44,311 bases of DNA from Paenibacillus sp. UNC499MF (GCF_900107975.1 NZ_FNVF01000016.1:62285-106595), one strand, 5' to 3'. Numbered from the stretch's first letter, positions 1 through 9,036 are shown. Program-made: numbers and translations. The notes: generated by a model from the sequence alone, not told the origin.

Positions 1-101
1 GCAGCACCCGCATTTCTGGTAAACATTAGTTAACATGCTTATCATAGCAGGGAAAATGTGGTTTTTCAATCGGGGGTAAAAGAAAGAAGATATATTATCA
101 A

Positions 102-140
102 CTATAGTAAATATTTGTGTTTACAATAGTAAATTATAAT
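102..140 (+). promoter_or_regulatory. Palindromic operator and -10 element upstream of small XRE regulator
   Basis: An imperfect inverted repeat lies at 102-129, with arms CTATAGTAAA and TTTACAATAG separated by 8 bases (9 of 10 positions match). A further GTAAA follows at 129-133, so GTAAA/TTTAC half-sites occur three times. A perfect TATAAT is at 135-140; no good -35 is seen at 17 bases, which fits a regulated promoter. Because the next gene is a helix-turn-helix protein, an autoregulatory operator is a reasonable inference, but this is not shown by sequence alone. Confidence 0.4.
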
Positions 141-182
141 GCTACCATGGAATTAATTAGGAAATGGGAGCCGTGATTTTTT

Positions 183-389
183 ATGAGAATTATCGCCAAA
201 TCGGATGAATTTATCCGCAGAAGAATGACCCTGGGGCTGACTCAGCGGGAGCTTGCCAGACAGACGGGATTGAGCCACGCGTACATAAGCTTGCTGGAGC
301 GTTCGATGAAGTCGGTCGGTCCGGGAGCGGCCAAGCGTTTGAGCATCGTTCTCGGAAAGCAGGTCGAGGAGTTGTTCCATATTCAGTGA
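183..389 (+). CDS. Small XRE-family helix-turn-helix transcriptional regulator
   Basis: This 68-residue protein consists of little more than one Cro/CI-type DNA-binding domain. The recognition region TQRELARQTGLSHAYISLLE (about residues 20-39) has the classic pattern in which helix 2 starts with Q-x-x-LA and helix 3 reads GLSxxYISxLE. There is no ligand, multimerisation or membrane domain, so it probably acts as a dimeric DNA binder. The ATG at 183 lies 12 bases after a GGGAG ribosome site. It stands alone: a rho-independent terminator follows directly and the next gene is convergent. Upstream inverted repeats suggest self-regulation. The targets are unknown. Confidence 0.85.
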   Translation: MRIIAKSDEFIRRRMTLGLTQRELARQTGLSHAYISLLERSMKSVGPGAAKRLSIVLGKQVEELFHIQ

Positions 390-395
390 GGAGAA

Positions 396-429
396 GGAGC
401 GGTCTTGCCAGAGGCCGCTCCTTTTCTTT
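396..429 (+). terminator. Rho-independent terminator after XRE regulator
   Basis: Stem GGAGCGG (396-402) pairs with CCGCTCC (415-421) and is followed by TTTTCTTT. It starts seven bases after the stop codon and sits between two convergent genes. Confidence 0.8.
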
Positions 430-479
430 ATCACCGCAGAGCCTTGTTTTTCCCTGCCGGAAAACCAGATGGGGAAGAG

Positions 480-1616
480 TCAGGCGCCGAATTTGACGAC
501 TTTGTTCTTCCCGGTCGTTTTGGCCTTGTACATCGCTTCGTCCGCCTGTTTGATCAGCTTGTCTCCCGTAAGGCCTTTCTTGTACGTGCTGAAACCCATG
601 CTGACGGTGACGATGGTTTCTTCTTCGATGCGCTTGCGGATTCTCTCCGCGAGTTCGGCGGGTTTGACATCGGGATCGGTCAGCAGAATAACCAGCTCCT
701 CGCCGCCGTATCGTCCCACAATGCCGCTTTCGTCCGCTTCCTGACGCATGATGCTGGCTACCTGCTTGAGCATCTCGTCTCCCATGTGATGGCCCTTGGT
801 ATCGTTAAGCTTTTTAAAATTGTCTATGTCGCTGAACAGGACGGAAACGTTCAAATTCAGCCGTAAGTACTGCGAAACTCGTTTGTCGAAATATTTGCGG
901 TTATATACCTTGGTCAGACCATCGGTAATCGAGGACTGGTAAATCGCCTGCATAAGCTCGACGACCCGGTCGAACAAAAGGAAGAAAAGAATCGTCGCGT
1001 AGATCACCGGAATAAACCATTCCGCCAGCATCAGCCATTTCTGCTCCCCTTGAAACAGGTAAAGGTTGACCATATGTGCCGTTTGTCTGGCGAAATACAA
1101 AGTCATCACGGCCTGGAATTTTCCCTGCTGTCCGATCAGAGGAGTAATGGTATACGCGCACAAAAAGATCAGCACAAACATATAAAGCTCCAGCGGCAGA
1201 TCGGCCAGCAGCGCGGCCTGCTCGGGGCTTCCCCCGGAAGGCGGATAGAAATGAAAAGCGGAAACGCCGAGGGCGACCGCGATCAAGCCGTAAAAAGATA
1301 AATAATGACGCCGCCGCGTCGGGTTATACAGCTGATAAATGCCGAGATTGACCAGGACAAAAGTAACCGCCTGGAGAAGACTGTCCACAAAGCCGGACAT
1401 CCCTTGAAGCTGGCCTGAGGCCTGCCAGTAAATCCGCAGGAGGTTGTGGACGAGCATAAGGATGAGCGAAACGGTCATCGAGAGATAGCCTTTTTTCCTG
1501 CGCGTGTAATAAAGCCTTCCTGAAATGAAAATCATCAGGGTAATAATGACTAGCATCATGGAGCTGGCCGTTTCCGGACCCCATGTTTCAATCGGATCGT
1601 TCCACAAGTTCAACAT
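480..1616 (-). CDS. Membrane-bound diguanylate cyclase (GGDEF domain)
   Basis: A 378-residue protein with an N-terminal half of about six or seven hydrophobic helices (roughly residues 18-220) and a C-terminal GGDEF domain (about 225-378). The active-site loop is GGEEL at about 304-308, an accepted functional variant, preceded by the metal-binding FSDIDNFKKLND segment. It should make cyclic di-GMP from two GTP at the inner face of the membrane, with the membrane part acting as sensor. The RxxD inhibitory site, expected just before the GGEEL loop, is missing (a Gly holds the Asp position), so product inhibition at that site is unlikely. The ribosome site GGAGG abuts the ATG, so a TTG one codon downstream may be the real start. 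Signal and target are unknown. Confidence 0.88.
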   Translation of the reverse strand: MLNLWNDPIETWGPETASSMMLVIITLMIFISGRLYYTRRKKGYLSMTVSLILMLVHNLLRIYWQASGQLQGMSGFVDSLLQAVTFVLVNLGIYQLYNPTRRRHYLSFYGLIAVALGVSAFHFYPPSGGSPEQAALLADLPLELYMFVLIFLCAYTITPLIGQQGKFQAVMTLYFARQTAHMVNLYLFQGEQKWLMLAEWFIPVIYATILFFLLFDRVVELMQAIYQSSITDGLTKVYNRKYFDKRVSQYLRLNLNVSVLFSDIDNFKKLNDTKGHHMGDEMLKQVASIMRQEADESGIVGRYGGEELVILLTDPDVKPAELAERIRKRIEEETIVTVSMGFSTYKKGLTGDKLIKQADEAMYKAKTTGKNKVVKFGA

Positions 1617-1687
1617 TCCTCCGAAGTTGTCCGTCCCGTCCTGCGGGGTCCGGATTCAAATGTACGTTCGCATTTTCAGGCGACTTC

Positions 1688-1716
1688 ATTATAGCAAAAT
1701 AGGGCGGGGACAAGAA
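1688..1716 (-). promoter_or_regulatory. Candidate sigma-A promoter for the GGDEF gene
   Basis: On the minus strand TTCTTG (1716-1711) and a perfect TATAAT (1693-1688) are separated by 17 bases. The transcript would start about 75 bases before the gene. Confidence 0.5.
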
Positions 1717-1780
1717 CAACTTTTTTCGGAAAACTCCCCGAAGTCCGAAACGCCGTCCGGGCAGGAAGGGGCGTGTTCTC

Positions 1781-1809
1781 TTTTCTATTAGCCGGGCAGA
1801 AGGTACAAT
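1781..1809 (+). promoter_or_regulatory. Candidate promoter for the GT4 glycosyltransferase
   Basis: TACAAT at 1804-1809 is a good -10; TTTTCT lies 17 bases upstream as a weak -35. The gene starts about 78 bases downstream. Confidence 0.3.
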
Positions 1810-1886
1810 GAGAAGAGGCTGAGCGTATGATGCTGTAAGCCGGATTTGCGCCGCAGGAGCGGACGGAGGATCAGGAGTGTGCACCG

Positions 1887-3011
1887 ATGAACATTTTGCA
1901 AGCGTTATTCTTCCCGCCGGAGCAGCCGGGCGGAGTTTCTTCCATGGTCCCGTATATCACCGAAAAATTTAATAAAAGAGGCTGGGACATGGAGCTTTTT
2001 TCCCTTCCCAGAAGGGTCCGGGGCAAGGGAACCGAGCCCGTTACCTTCAGCACGTTCGATTGGACCCGTTATGCGGGAAATCCGATCGTGGACAAATATA
2101 TCCAGACTTACAAAGACTACGTATGGTGGACAAAGCTTCGTATCCGCAAAAGCTACGATCTGATTCACGCCCATCATCCGATTGCCGCGCTCGCTATCAA
2201 GGAAGTGTTTCCGGACACGACCGTCATCGTAACGGTTCACTCCAGCTACGAGGGAGAGCTTCTGCTGAACGGAAAAATAGAGGAAGGCGGTCCCGAACAG
2301 CTCTTTCTGACATCGATTTACGGTGAAATGGAAGCGCGGCTGGACCAGATTTTAACGGTTTCGAACTCATTTAAAGGCTATATAAGCGAATATATCCAGG
2401 ACCCCGACCGGATCGGGGTTATTCCCAACGGCTACGACGAGAAGCGCTTCCGGCCGATTTCCCACGAGAACGAAGTGGCCCAGCTCATTACGGTCTGCCG
2501 TCTCGTTCCGGCCAAAGGGCTCGAAACGCTTCTTCAGGCGTGCGCGATGCTCAAGGAGCGTGGGCATCCTTTCGTCCTCCATATTATCGGCGACGGCCCT
2601 TCACGGACAGAGCTGGAAGAATTGGCGAAGAAGCTGAACTTATATGAAGATATTATTTTTTACGGGTACATGCTTCATCCGGAAGAGTTTATGCCGTTCT
2701 TCGATATTTTCGTCCTTCCTTCGAAGGCTGAAGCGTTCGGCTCCGTATTCGCGGAGGCGGCTCTATGCCTGCTTGCCCTCGTGGGCACGAATGTCGGAGG
2801 GATTGCCGAGCAGATCGAGAACGGACGCAACGGTCTGCTTGTGGAGCCGGGGGATGCTTCCGCACTCAGCCAGGCGCTGGAGAAGGTCGTCGTCGATCCG
2901 ACCTACCGGTATCAGCTGGCCCGTGCGGCTTCCGAGAAAGCGAAGAAATCGTACTCGCTGAACCGTGTAATCCGTCAACTTCGCGGAGTGTACGAGAGGT
3001 ACGGGAAATGA
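1887..3011 (+). CDS. Glycosyltransferase family 4 (GT-B fold)
   Basis: A 374-residue soluble glycosyltransferase. The N-terminal Rossmann half carries the PPEQPGGVSS loop (about 10-19) that in this family contacts the acceptor or nucleotide phosphates; the C-terminal half carries VCRLVPAKGLETLL (203-216), GDGPSR (235-240) and the E-x7-E motif EAFGSVFAE (282-290) that holds the donor sugar-nucleotide in GT4 retaining enzymes. Start ATG at 1887 follows AGGAG by 9 bases. No membrane segment is seen, so it acts in the cytosol or at the inner membrane face. Neighbours give no pathway clue: yhaO starts 40 bases downstream but is unrelated in function. Substrate is unknown; cell-surface polymer or spore glycan synthesis are possibilities only. 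Confidence 0.85.
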   Translation: MNILQALFFPPEQPGGVSSMVPYITEKFNKRGWDMELFSLPRRVRGKGTEPVTFSTFDWTRYAGNPIVDKYIQTYKDYVWWTKLRIRKSYDLIHAHHPIAALAIKEVFPDTTVIVTVHSSYEGELLLNGKIEEGGPEQLFLTSIYGEMEARLDQILTVSNSFKGYISEYIQDPDRIGVIPNGYDEKRFRPISHENEVAQLITVCRLVPAKGLETLLQACAMLKERGHPFVLHIIGDGPSRTELEELAKKLNLYEDIIFYGYMLHPEEFMPFFDIFVLPSKAEAFGSVFAEAALCLLALVGTNVGGIAEQIENGRNGLLVEPGDASALSQALEKVVVDPTYRYQLARAASEKAKKSYSLNRVIRQLRGVYERYGK

Positions 3012-3051
3012 AGCGGCATACCGGTATAAGACAGACGAAGGAGGCGGACGC

Positions 3052-4506
3052 ATGAAGGCGCTGAAATTTCTCCATGCCGCCGACCTTCACCTCGACAGTC
3101 CGTTCAAGGGGATGAACTCGGTTCCCGACCGGATCCGCGGGGTGATCCGGGAATCGACCTTCGGAGCGTTAAGCCGGCTCGTCCGGCTGGCGGTCCGGGA
3201 GAAGGTCGATTTCGCTGTTTTCAGCGGCGATATTTACGACGCCGGCGACCGCTCCCTAAGGGCTCAGCTTCGTTTCCGCAGCGCCCTTGCGGAGCTGGAC
3301 CGGGCGGGAATCCCCGCCTTGATTATCCACGGCAATCACGATCCGCTCGACGGCCGGGGGGCGTCCCTGGAATGGCCGGCGGGCGTGCACGTATTTCCGG
3401 CGGACAAGGTCGGGACGGTACGGATCGTGAAGGAAAACCGCGGACTTATCGCCGAAGTTCACGGCATCTCGTATGCGTCCGCGGCCGTAACGGAAAACCT
3501 CGCCCTGCGTTTCCGGGGCGGGGACGCTTCGGTTTTTCAGGTGGCTCTCCTCCATACGAATGTAGACGGCCACCCGGGCTACGACAACTATGCGCCCTGC
3601 AGCAGAGGAGATCTTACGGGGCGGGGAATCGACTATTGGGCTCTGGGCCACATCCATACGAGAGAAATTCTCATGGAAGCGAAACCCGCCGTCGTCTATC
3701 CCGGCAATATACAGGGCAGGAGCATACGGGAATGCGGCCCGCGAGGGTGCTATATCGTGACCGTGGATGAGAACGGGAGCCCTGCTCTGGATTTTCACGC
3801 GCTCGACGGGGTGCGCTGGCAGGAGGAATCTCTATCGATCGCGGGCATCGGCTCGGAACAGGAACTGCAGGAAAGCCTGCAGGATCTGCTGGCCCGGGTA
3901 AGAGAGAAGGCCGAGGGCAGACCTTCCGTCGCCCGGATCATTTTGGAAGGCCGGGGGCCTCTTCATTTGAAACTGCAGACAGGTAGCACCCTCTCCGACC
4001 TGCTCCGGGAACTTCGCGAGAGCGAGCTTCTGGCGCTGGCGGGGCGTTCGGCCGCCGGATACGGCAGCGGCGCAGGCAGCTTCGGAGCGGGCGGCAATCA
4101 TACGGACGCGCCGCTCCCAGAAGAGCACCGCAAGGATGAGACCCCTGATTCCTATCGTGGGGAATCCTTCTCCGGCGAAGTCTTCCGCAATTCGGAAGCG
4201 GACGCTCCATTCGTGTGGATTGAATCTATAGAAGCCCGGACCGGGCAGGATATCGATTTTGAAGGGCTTCTCCGGGAGGAGAGCTTCGTAGGCGACCTTC
4301 TCCGGCTGGCGGAAGAGCTGGCGGCGGATGAGGCAAAGCTGCGGGAATTTGCGGGAGAGGCGCTTGGTTCTCTGCTGGACCAGAACGGAGCTTCCAGGCT
4401 TTTCGCAGGAGCCGGCGGGCTTCCCGATGACATAGGGGAATGGCTGGAGGCGGCGCGGGAACTCGCCGTCGACCAGCTCATGCCGGAGGGGAGGGGCAGC
4501 AAATGA
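3052..4506 (+). CDS. yhaO: YhaO-type DNA repair metallophosphoesterase (SbcD/Mre11-like)
   Basis: A 484-residue calcineurin-like phosphoesterase. Metal-ligand motifs appear in order: DLH (11-13), GDIYDAGD near 56-63, GNHDPLDG near 90-97, and GHIHTRE near 200-206. These are the signatures of SbcD/Mre11 nucleases, which process DNA ends with an SMC-like ATPase partner. That partner follows directly: the stop TGA overlaps the start of yhaN (ATGA), so the two are translationally coupled. Bacillus YhaO is about 408 residues as I recall; the extra length is a Gly/Ser/Glu-rich stretch at about 335-390, probably a flexible linker before the C-terminal region. Start ATG follows AGGAGG by 7 bases. Confidence 0.88.
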   Translation: MKALKFLHAADLHLDSPFKGMNSVPDRIRGVIRESTFGALSRLVRLAVREKVDFAVFSGDIYDAGDRSLRAQLRFRSALAELDRAGIPALIIHGNHDPLDGRGASLEWPAGVHVFPADKVGTVRIVKENRGLIAEVHGISYASAAVTENLALRFRGGDASVFQVALLHTNVDGHPGYDNYAPCSRGDLTGRGIDYWALGHIHTREILMEAKPAVVYPGNIQGRSIRECGPRGCYIVTVDENGSPALDFHALDGVRWQEESLSIAGIGSEQELQESLQDLLARVREKAEGRPSVARIILEGRGPLHLKLQTGSTLSDLLRELRESELLALAGRSAAGYGSGAGSFGAGGNHTDAPLPEEHRKDETPDSYRGESFSGEVFRNSEADAPFVWIESIEARTGQDIDFEGLLREESFVGDLLRLAEELAADEAKLREFAGEALGSLLDQNGASRLFAGAGGLPDDIGEWLEAARELAVDQLMPEGRGSK

Positions 4507-7500
4507 TGATCCGGGAAATAAGAGTCCGCGTGTTCGGCTCCCTGCACGACCGTACATACCGGTTCGATTCGCCCGTTACCGTGCTTTACGGGCCCAATGA
4601 GGCGGGCAAAAGCACCCTGCTCGGTTTCATCCGCGCCGTTCTGTTCGGGTTTCCTACGCGGTCCCAGGCTGCCGACCGCTACGAGCCCGAAGGCGGAGGT
4701 CCCCACGGAGGGGCGCTGCTGCTGGAGGACAAGCAGGGCCGGACCGTCCTGATCGAACGCTACGCGGATCACGGCGGTCCGGGACGCCCTCCTGCAGCCG
4801 GAGCCGTCAAAGTAACGCTCGAAGGGGGCGCGATAGGCGGCGAGGAACTCCTCCGGCAGCTGCTCGGAGGATTGTCCGCAGAGCTCTTCCGGAGCTTGTT
4901 CGCCTTCGGGCTGGGCGAGCTTCAAGAGCTGCGTACTCTCCAGGGAGACGACATCGGCGGCTACCTTTACGGAGCGGGCTTCGGCGTGAGCGGGAGCGCC
5001 GTAGTGGAAGCGGAGCGCAAACTGGCCGCCAGGGCCGACGCCCTGTTCAGGCCCAGAGGCCGGACCCAGGAGCTGAACCGCAGCATCCGGGCGTACGAGG
5101 AGCTCCGCTCCAGCCGGAGCCGTTCCGCCGACGAGATCAGCCGGTACGAGGAAGCGACGGCGGAATGGAACCGCCTCGGGGACCGGCTGCACGAGCTGGA
5201 CTCCGCCCGGGCGGAGACGGCCGCAGAGCTGGAGTGGACCCGGCGCTGCGTGAAGGCCTTCGAGCCGTGGCTGAAACTGCGCCGGATTCAGGAAGAGATA
5301 GCGGAAATTCGTGAAATTCCCGGATTTCCGCTTCATGCCGCAGCTCGCTATGAAGCCATCCGTCAGGAACGGGACGAATTCGAGAATGAGCGGCGTCAGT
5401 ACGAGGAAGAGAGCATAGCGCTTCTGCGGGCTCTCGAAGCCCTGCCCCTCCGCGAAGAGCTGCTCGAAGACGCGGCCGAACTGTCCGCCCTTGAAGAAGA
5501 GGCGGCTTCGTACCGGAGCGGGCAGCTAGCGGCGGCTTCCGCGGAGACGGAGAGAACTCAGCTGAACGACGCGCTGGCGGGTCTCCTGCGGCAGCTCGAC
5601 GAGCAGTGGACGCGGCAGGATCTGGCCGATTTCCCCGTATCGGTCGGTATGAAAGAGCACATCCGGGAAGCGCGGGATGCTTTCGCCAAATGGGACGGGG
5701 AGAGAGCGCTGCTCGACAGCGAACTGAGCCGGGTGTTCGGCCGCCTGGAAGAGCAGCAGGGCGAGCTTGCCGAGCGGCAGCTGGAATGGAGCGAATGGCT
5801 GACGCTGTCGGGTCTCCGGGAAGACGCGCCGGGAGCCCGCACTGCCGCGGAATCGGGTCTACTGCGGCGCTTATCGGCCGATTACGCCGAGTGGAGAGTG
5901 CTGAAAAGCGAAGGAGAACAGCGGGAGCGGCTCCGGGAAGAAGAACGGCGCAGACAGGAGGAGTTCGGAGCCTGGTCGAACAGGAGCCGGAGCGAATCCG
6001 AGCTTTCAAGGAAGAAGACCGCTTACGCAGCGGCGGCTGTCGCGGTTCTTCTGCCCGCGGCGCTGCTCTTCAGCGGACAGAAAGCTGCGGCTGCCGCCGT
6101 ATTCGCCGTGCTGGCGGCCGGTACGGTCTGGCTGATGCTCGGCTCGCGTGCCGGCAGCCGCGGAAACGGGCGCGGCCCGGATACCCTTCCGCCGGAATCC
6201 CGGTCGGAGGGGAGAGGGCGTGCCCGCCGGGGAAGAGCGGCCTCCTCCGGCGCGTGGTTGTCCGCTGCCGAGCAGCAGGGCGAAGCTGACGCTGAGGCAG
6301 ACGGCGCAGATGCCCGTCTGGAGTCTGACATGGCGGCTCTCCGGCAGCGGCTTCAGCAAAATCTGGCGCTTCTTCTGGGCGGCAGCGGAGCGGGAAGCCG
6401 CGAAGCCGCCGCGGCCCGTGGTGCTGGTGCACCCGGTGCGCCCGGCTTATCCGGTGAAGCTGCGTCTCGGGGCCGGATGCCTCTGCCGTCCTGGCCCGAG
6501 ACGCTGAACTGGCTGGAACGGGAGCTGGAAAGCTGGCTGACCGGCACCGATCTATGGGCGCAGCACCGCTCCGAAATGGAGCGCCGCCGGGCCAAGCTGG
6601 AAGAGCTGAAACAGAGCATTCAGTCGCTGGAGAAGCAGCAGGAGGCGGCCTCGGCCCGTATGCGCTCGCTGGAAGAGCGGGCCGCGGCCGGGCAGGAGAG
6701 CTGGAGCGCCTGGCTGCGCGAACGCAAGCTGCGGCCGCACCTGTCTCCCGAAGCGGCGCTGGATTCGCTGCAGCTCATCGCCCGCGGGCATGACCTGCTG
6801 CAGCGACTTGCCGGCTGCGAGGCGAAGCTTGCCGCCCTGCAGGCTTCATCCGCCGCGTTCGAAGAGCGGACGGCCCGGCTGCTGGGCGCCGCCGAGGCGG
6901 CGGACCCGCTGCTGGGGCTGCGGCGCCGCTCCGAGCGTCTTGCGGAGCAGCGCGAGCTGCTCGCAAGGCGCGAGCGCATGGCGGCCGAGGCCGCGGAGGC
7001 CCGCCGCCGGGAGACGGCTGCCGCGCAAAAGGCGCGGCACGCGGCCGGCCGGCTGCAAGCGCTCCTGAGCGAGGCGCAGGCCGCCGGCGAAGAGGAGCTT
7101 CTCCGGCAGGCGGCTCTCCAGGAGCGCCGGGCCGGGCTTGCGGCCGAAGCGCGGCTCCTCTCCGGCGCGCTTGACGCGCATGCCGGCGTCGCGCGGCGTG
7201 AGCGGCTCGATGAGGCCCTGGCCGGTGCCGACGAAGGGAGCCTCGCTTCGCGCGAGGAGGAGCTGTCCGGCCGCCTGAGCGGCATGGAGGCCGAGGGAAA
7301 CCGCCTGCGCGACAGGCGCGGACGCCTGGCCGGCGAGCTGGAGAAGCTCGAAGGCGGGAGCGAGCGCGGGGATCTGCTTCAGCGCACCGAGGAGCAGCTA
7401 GCCGAGGTGCGGGAGCTCGGCGGCAAATACGCGGTGCTCGCGATGGCCGCCCTGCTCGTGAAGCGGACGCGTGAACGCTGTGAGCGCGAGCGCCAGCCGG

Positions 7501-7886
7501 GCGTGCTCCGCCGGGCTTCGGCGTGCTTTGCGGCGATGACGGGCGGCCGGTTTACGCAGGTGGTCGCGCCGTTCGGACAGCAGCGGCTCTATGCCGTACG
7601 GCCGGACGGGCGGCAGGTGGATTCATCGAAACTGAGCCGTGGAACCGCGGAGCAGCTATACTTGTCGATGAGATTCGCACTCGTCGAAGAGTTTACCGGC
7701 GGAGCTTCCCTGCCGCTCGTTTTTGACGATATATTCGTCAATTTCGATAAGGAGCGGATGGAGGGGGCGCTGCGGATTATCGGGCAGCTCGGCGGTAATC
7801 GGCAGGTTCTGCTTTTTTCTTGCCACGAGCATGTAAGAGACGCGGTGAGAAGGATTTCTCCCGCGGCAGGTGTGCTTAATGTTTAA
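4503..7886 (+). CDS. yhaN: YhaN-type SMC/Rad50-like ATPase with internal membrane segments
   Basis: A 1127-residue partner of YhaO. Walker A GPNEAGKST lies at residues 30-38; the ABC signature LSRGTAEQL near 1044-1052 and Walker B LPLVFDDIF near 1070-1078 are at the other end, so the two halves of the ATPase head are joined by a long Arg/Glu-rich coiled coil as in SbcC/Rad50. Unlike SbcC, two hydrophobic helices lie in the middle (about 505-545), followed by a Gly/Arg/Ser-rich low-complexity region; Bacillus YhaN also has central hydrophobic helices, so the coil tip may touch the membrane. No zinc-hook CxxC was seen. The ATG at 4503 overlaps the yhaO stop and follows GGAGGGG; an upstream in-frame ATG at 4440 inside yhaO lacks such a site. 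Likely role: DNA end processing with YhaO. Confidence 0.85.
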   Translation: MMIREIRVRVFGSLHDRTYRFDSPVTVLYGPNEAGKSTLLGFIRAVLFGFPTRSQAADRYEPEGGGPHGGALLLEDKQGRTVLIERYADHGGPGRPPAAGAVKVTLEGGAIGGEELLRQLLGGLSAELFRSLFAFGLGELQELRTLQGDDIGGYLYGAGFGVSGSAVVEAERKLAARADALFRPRGRTQELNRSIRAYEELRSSRSRSADEISRYEEATAEWNRLGDRLHELDSARAETAAELEWTRRCVKAFEPWLKLRRIQEEIAEIREIPGFPLHAAARYEAIRQERDEFENERRQYEEESIALLRALEALPLREELLEDAAELSALEEEAASYRSGQLAAASAETERTQLNDALAGLLRQLDEQWTRQDLADFPVSVGMKEHIREARDAFAKWDGERALLDSELSRVFGRLEEQQGELAERQLEWSEWLTLSGLREDAPGARTAAESGLLRRLSADYAEWRVLKSEGEQRERLREEERRRQEEFGAWSNRSRSESELSRKKTAYAAAAVAVLLPAALLFSGQKAAAAAVFAVLAAGTVWLMLGSRAGSRGNGRGPDTLPPESRSEGRGRARRGRAASSGAWLSAAEQQGEADAEADGADARLESDMAALRQRLQQNLALLLGGSGAGSREAAAARGAGAPGAPGLSGEAASRGRMPLPSWPETLNWLERELESWLTGTDLWAQHRSEMERRRAKLEELKQSIQSLEKQQEAASARMRSLEERAAAGQESWSAWLRERKLRPHLSPEAALDSLQLIARGHDLLQRLAGCEAKLAALQASSAAFEERTARLLGAAEAADPLLGLRRRSERLAEQRELLARRERMAAEAAEARRRETAAAQKARHAAGRLQALLSEAQAAGEEELLRQAALQERRAGLAAEARLLSGALDAHAGVARRERLDEALAGADEGSLASREEELSGRLSGMEAEGNRLRDRRGRLAGELEKLEGGSERGDLLQRTEEQLAEVRELGGKYAVLAMAALLVKRTRERCERERQPGVLRRASACFAAMTGGRFTQVVAPFGQQRLYAVRPDGRQVDSSKLSRGTAEQLYLSMRFALVEEFTGGASLPLVFDDIFVNFDKERMEGALRIIGQLGGNRQVLLFSCHEHVRDAVRRISPAAGVLNV

Positions 7887-7893
7887 GAGACAA

Positions 7894-7936
7894 CCAAAAG
7901 ACCCTTCTTAATTTAAAGGAAGGGTCTTTTGGCTTT
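7894..7936. terminator. Bidirectional terminator between yhaN and gerAC
   Basis: A perfect 14-bp stem, CCAAAAGACCCTTC (7894-7907) with GAAGGGTCTTTTGG (7919-7932), closes an 11-base loop. T-rich flanks on both strands let it serve both convergent transcripts. Confidence 0.9.
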
Positions 7937-7965
7937 TCATCGTATATGTCCTGAATGTATACGTT

Positions 7966-9036
7966 CTATTCTCTTTTGCCTTCGGGAGAAAGAACTTTGA
8001 GATGGATACGGACCCTAACTTCCAGTTTTTTGATTTGTTCTTCCCAGTTTGCCGTATCCCAGCCCCTCATCCGGAATTGCTCGCCGATCCCGAGAATATC
8101 GAGGCCCTGCTCCTTGGTGCCGTTCAGCAGTCTCGTAAAGTTTTTCTCCCAGAGCCGGCTGCCTTCTTTTTCGATTTCGTCCACATGACGGTACGGACTA
8201 TGCTCCTTGCTTTCCAGGATAGTGGCTTGAATAAAGTAGGTAAAAGTTACCCGTTTCCGGGCAATCTCCATTTTCCGCCGGACTTCTTTAATTTGCAGAG
8301 CGTTGCGTTTCCCGGGATCGGCATGCAGAATAACTTCTTTTCCCTGCCGGTTTACGAGCACATTGAACTCTCTGGACTCGATCCCGTTCAAATGATAAAG
8401 AAGCCGGTCCCGGCGGAGAAAGCTTTCCCCCATAAAGTTTAATTCCTTGTTTTCAAAGCTGAAGCGGTTGAGATGGATGCTGTGCAGAGTGCTCATGACC
8501 GCTTTGTTCACCTGCCAGAGGCGGCTGGCGAGAAAGGTCGGGACAAACGCGTAGCCTTTGGTTGAAAAATTCGTCAGCCCCCCGTTATCTTTCCGGAACA
8601 GTTCGCTTACTTTGTCGGTGGTGACAAACATATGAACGGTCTGGTCGATGTTCGGCGATCTCACCAGAAAATCCATGTAAGGATAGATGCCTTCTCTGGC
8701 GATTTTGTCGCTGAACATGATAAAGCTGACTTTATCGAGGGACAGCTCTTTTTGCAGGCGTGTCCGGATCTGCCTCAGGCAGTCGGGAATATTCGACCCG
8801 ATCGCTTGGCGGATGATATATTTGGGTGTTTTTCCGCCTGGGCTGCCTTCGCTGCCTCCGCTTTTCATTCCGTCCATGTCGATTTCCATCATGCTGATTT
8901 CAAGCTCGCCATTGTCCGCACGGTCGATTCCCATCCCGACGATAAAGGACTGTTCCCGGATCTCCGAAATGCTCAAACAACCGGCAAGCGCTGGGGCTCC
9001 GGTCACAAGCATGAGAACAAGCAGCCATTTTCTCAT
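7966..9036 (-). CDS. gerAC: Spore germination lipoprotein, Ger(x)C family (GerAC-like)
   Basis: A 356-residue lipoprotein forming the C subunit of a GerA-type germinant receptor in the spore inner membrane. The signal peptide ends in a lipobox, LAGC, with the lipidated Cys at 20, followed by the typical SISEIREQSFIVGMGIDR opening of Ger(x)C proteins. The start at 9036 is chosen because GGAAGGAGAAGACGGG precedes it, the signal peptide begins there, and it overlaps the gerAB stop by 4 bases (ATGA); longer in-frame upstream extensions lie inside gerAB. It is the last gene of the operon and ends at a shared terminator. The symbol indicates the subunit class, not orthology to one particular receptor. 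Confidence 0.92.
   Translation of the reverse strand: MRKWLLVLMLVTGAPALAGCLSISEIREQSFIVGMGIDRADNGELEISMMEIDMDGMKSGGSEGSPGGKTPKYIIRQAIGSNIPDCLRQIRTRLQKELSLDKVSFIMFSDKIAREGIYPYMDFLVRSPNIDQTVHMFVTTDKVSELFRKDNGGLTNFSTKGYAFVPTFLASRLWQVNKAVMSTLHSIHLNRFSFENKELNFMGESFLRRDRLLYHLNGIESREFNVLVNRQGKEVILHADPGKRNALQIKEVRRKMEIARKRVTFTYFIQATILESKEHSPYRHVDEIEKEGSRLWEKNFTRLLNGTKEQGLDILGIGEQFRMRGWDTANWEEQIKKLEVRVRIHLKVLSPEGKRE

Noticed and set aside
4152-5336. A 394-codon minus-strand open frame over yhaO/yhaN
   Set aside because: Antisense to the coupled yhaO-yhaN pair; no start signal and no recognisable domain.
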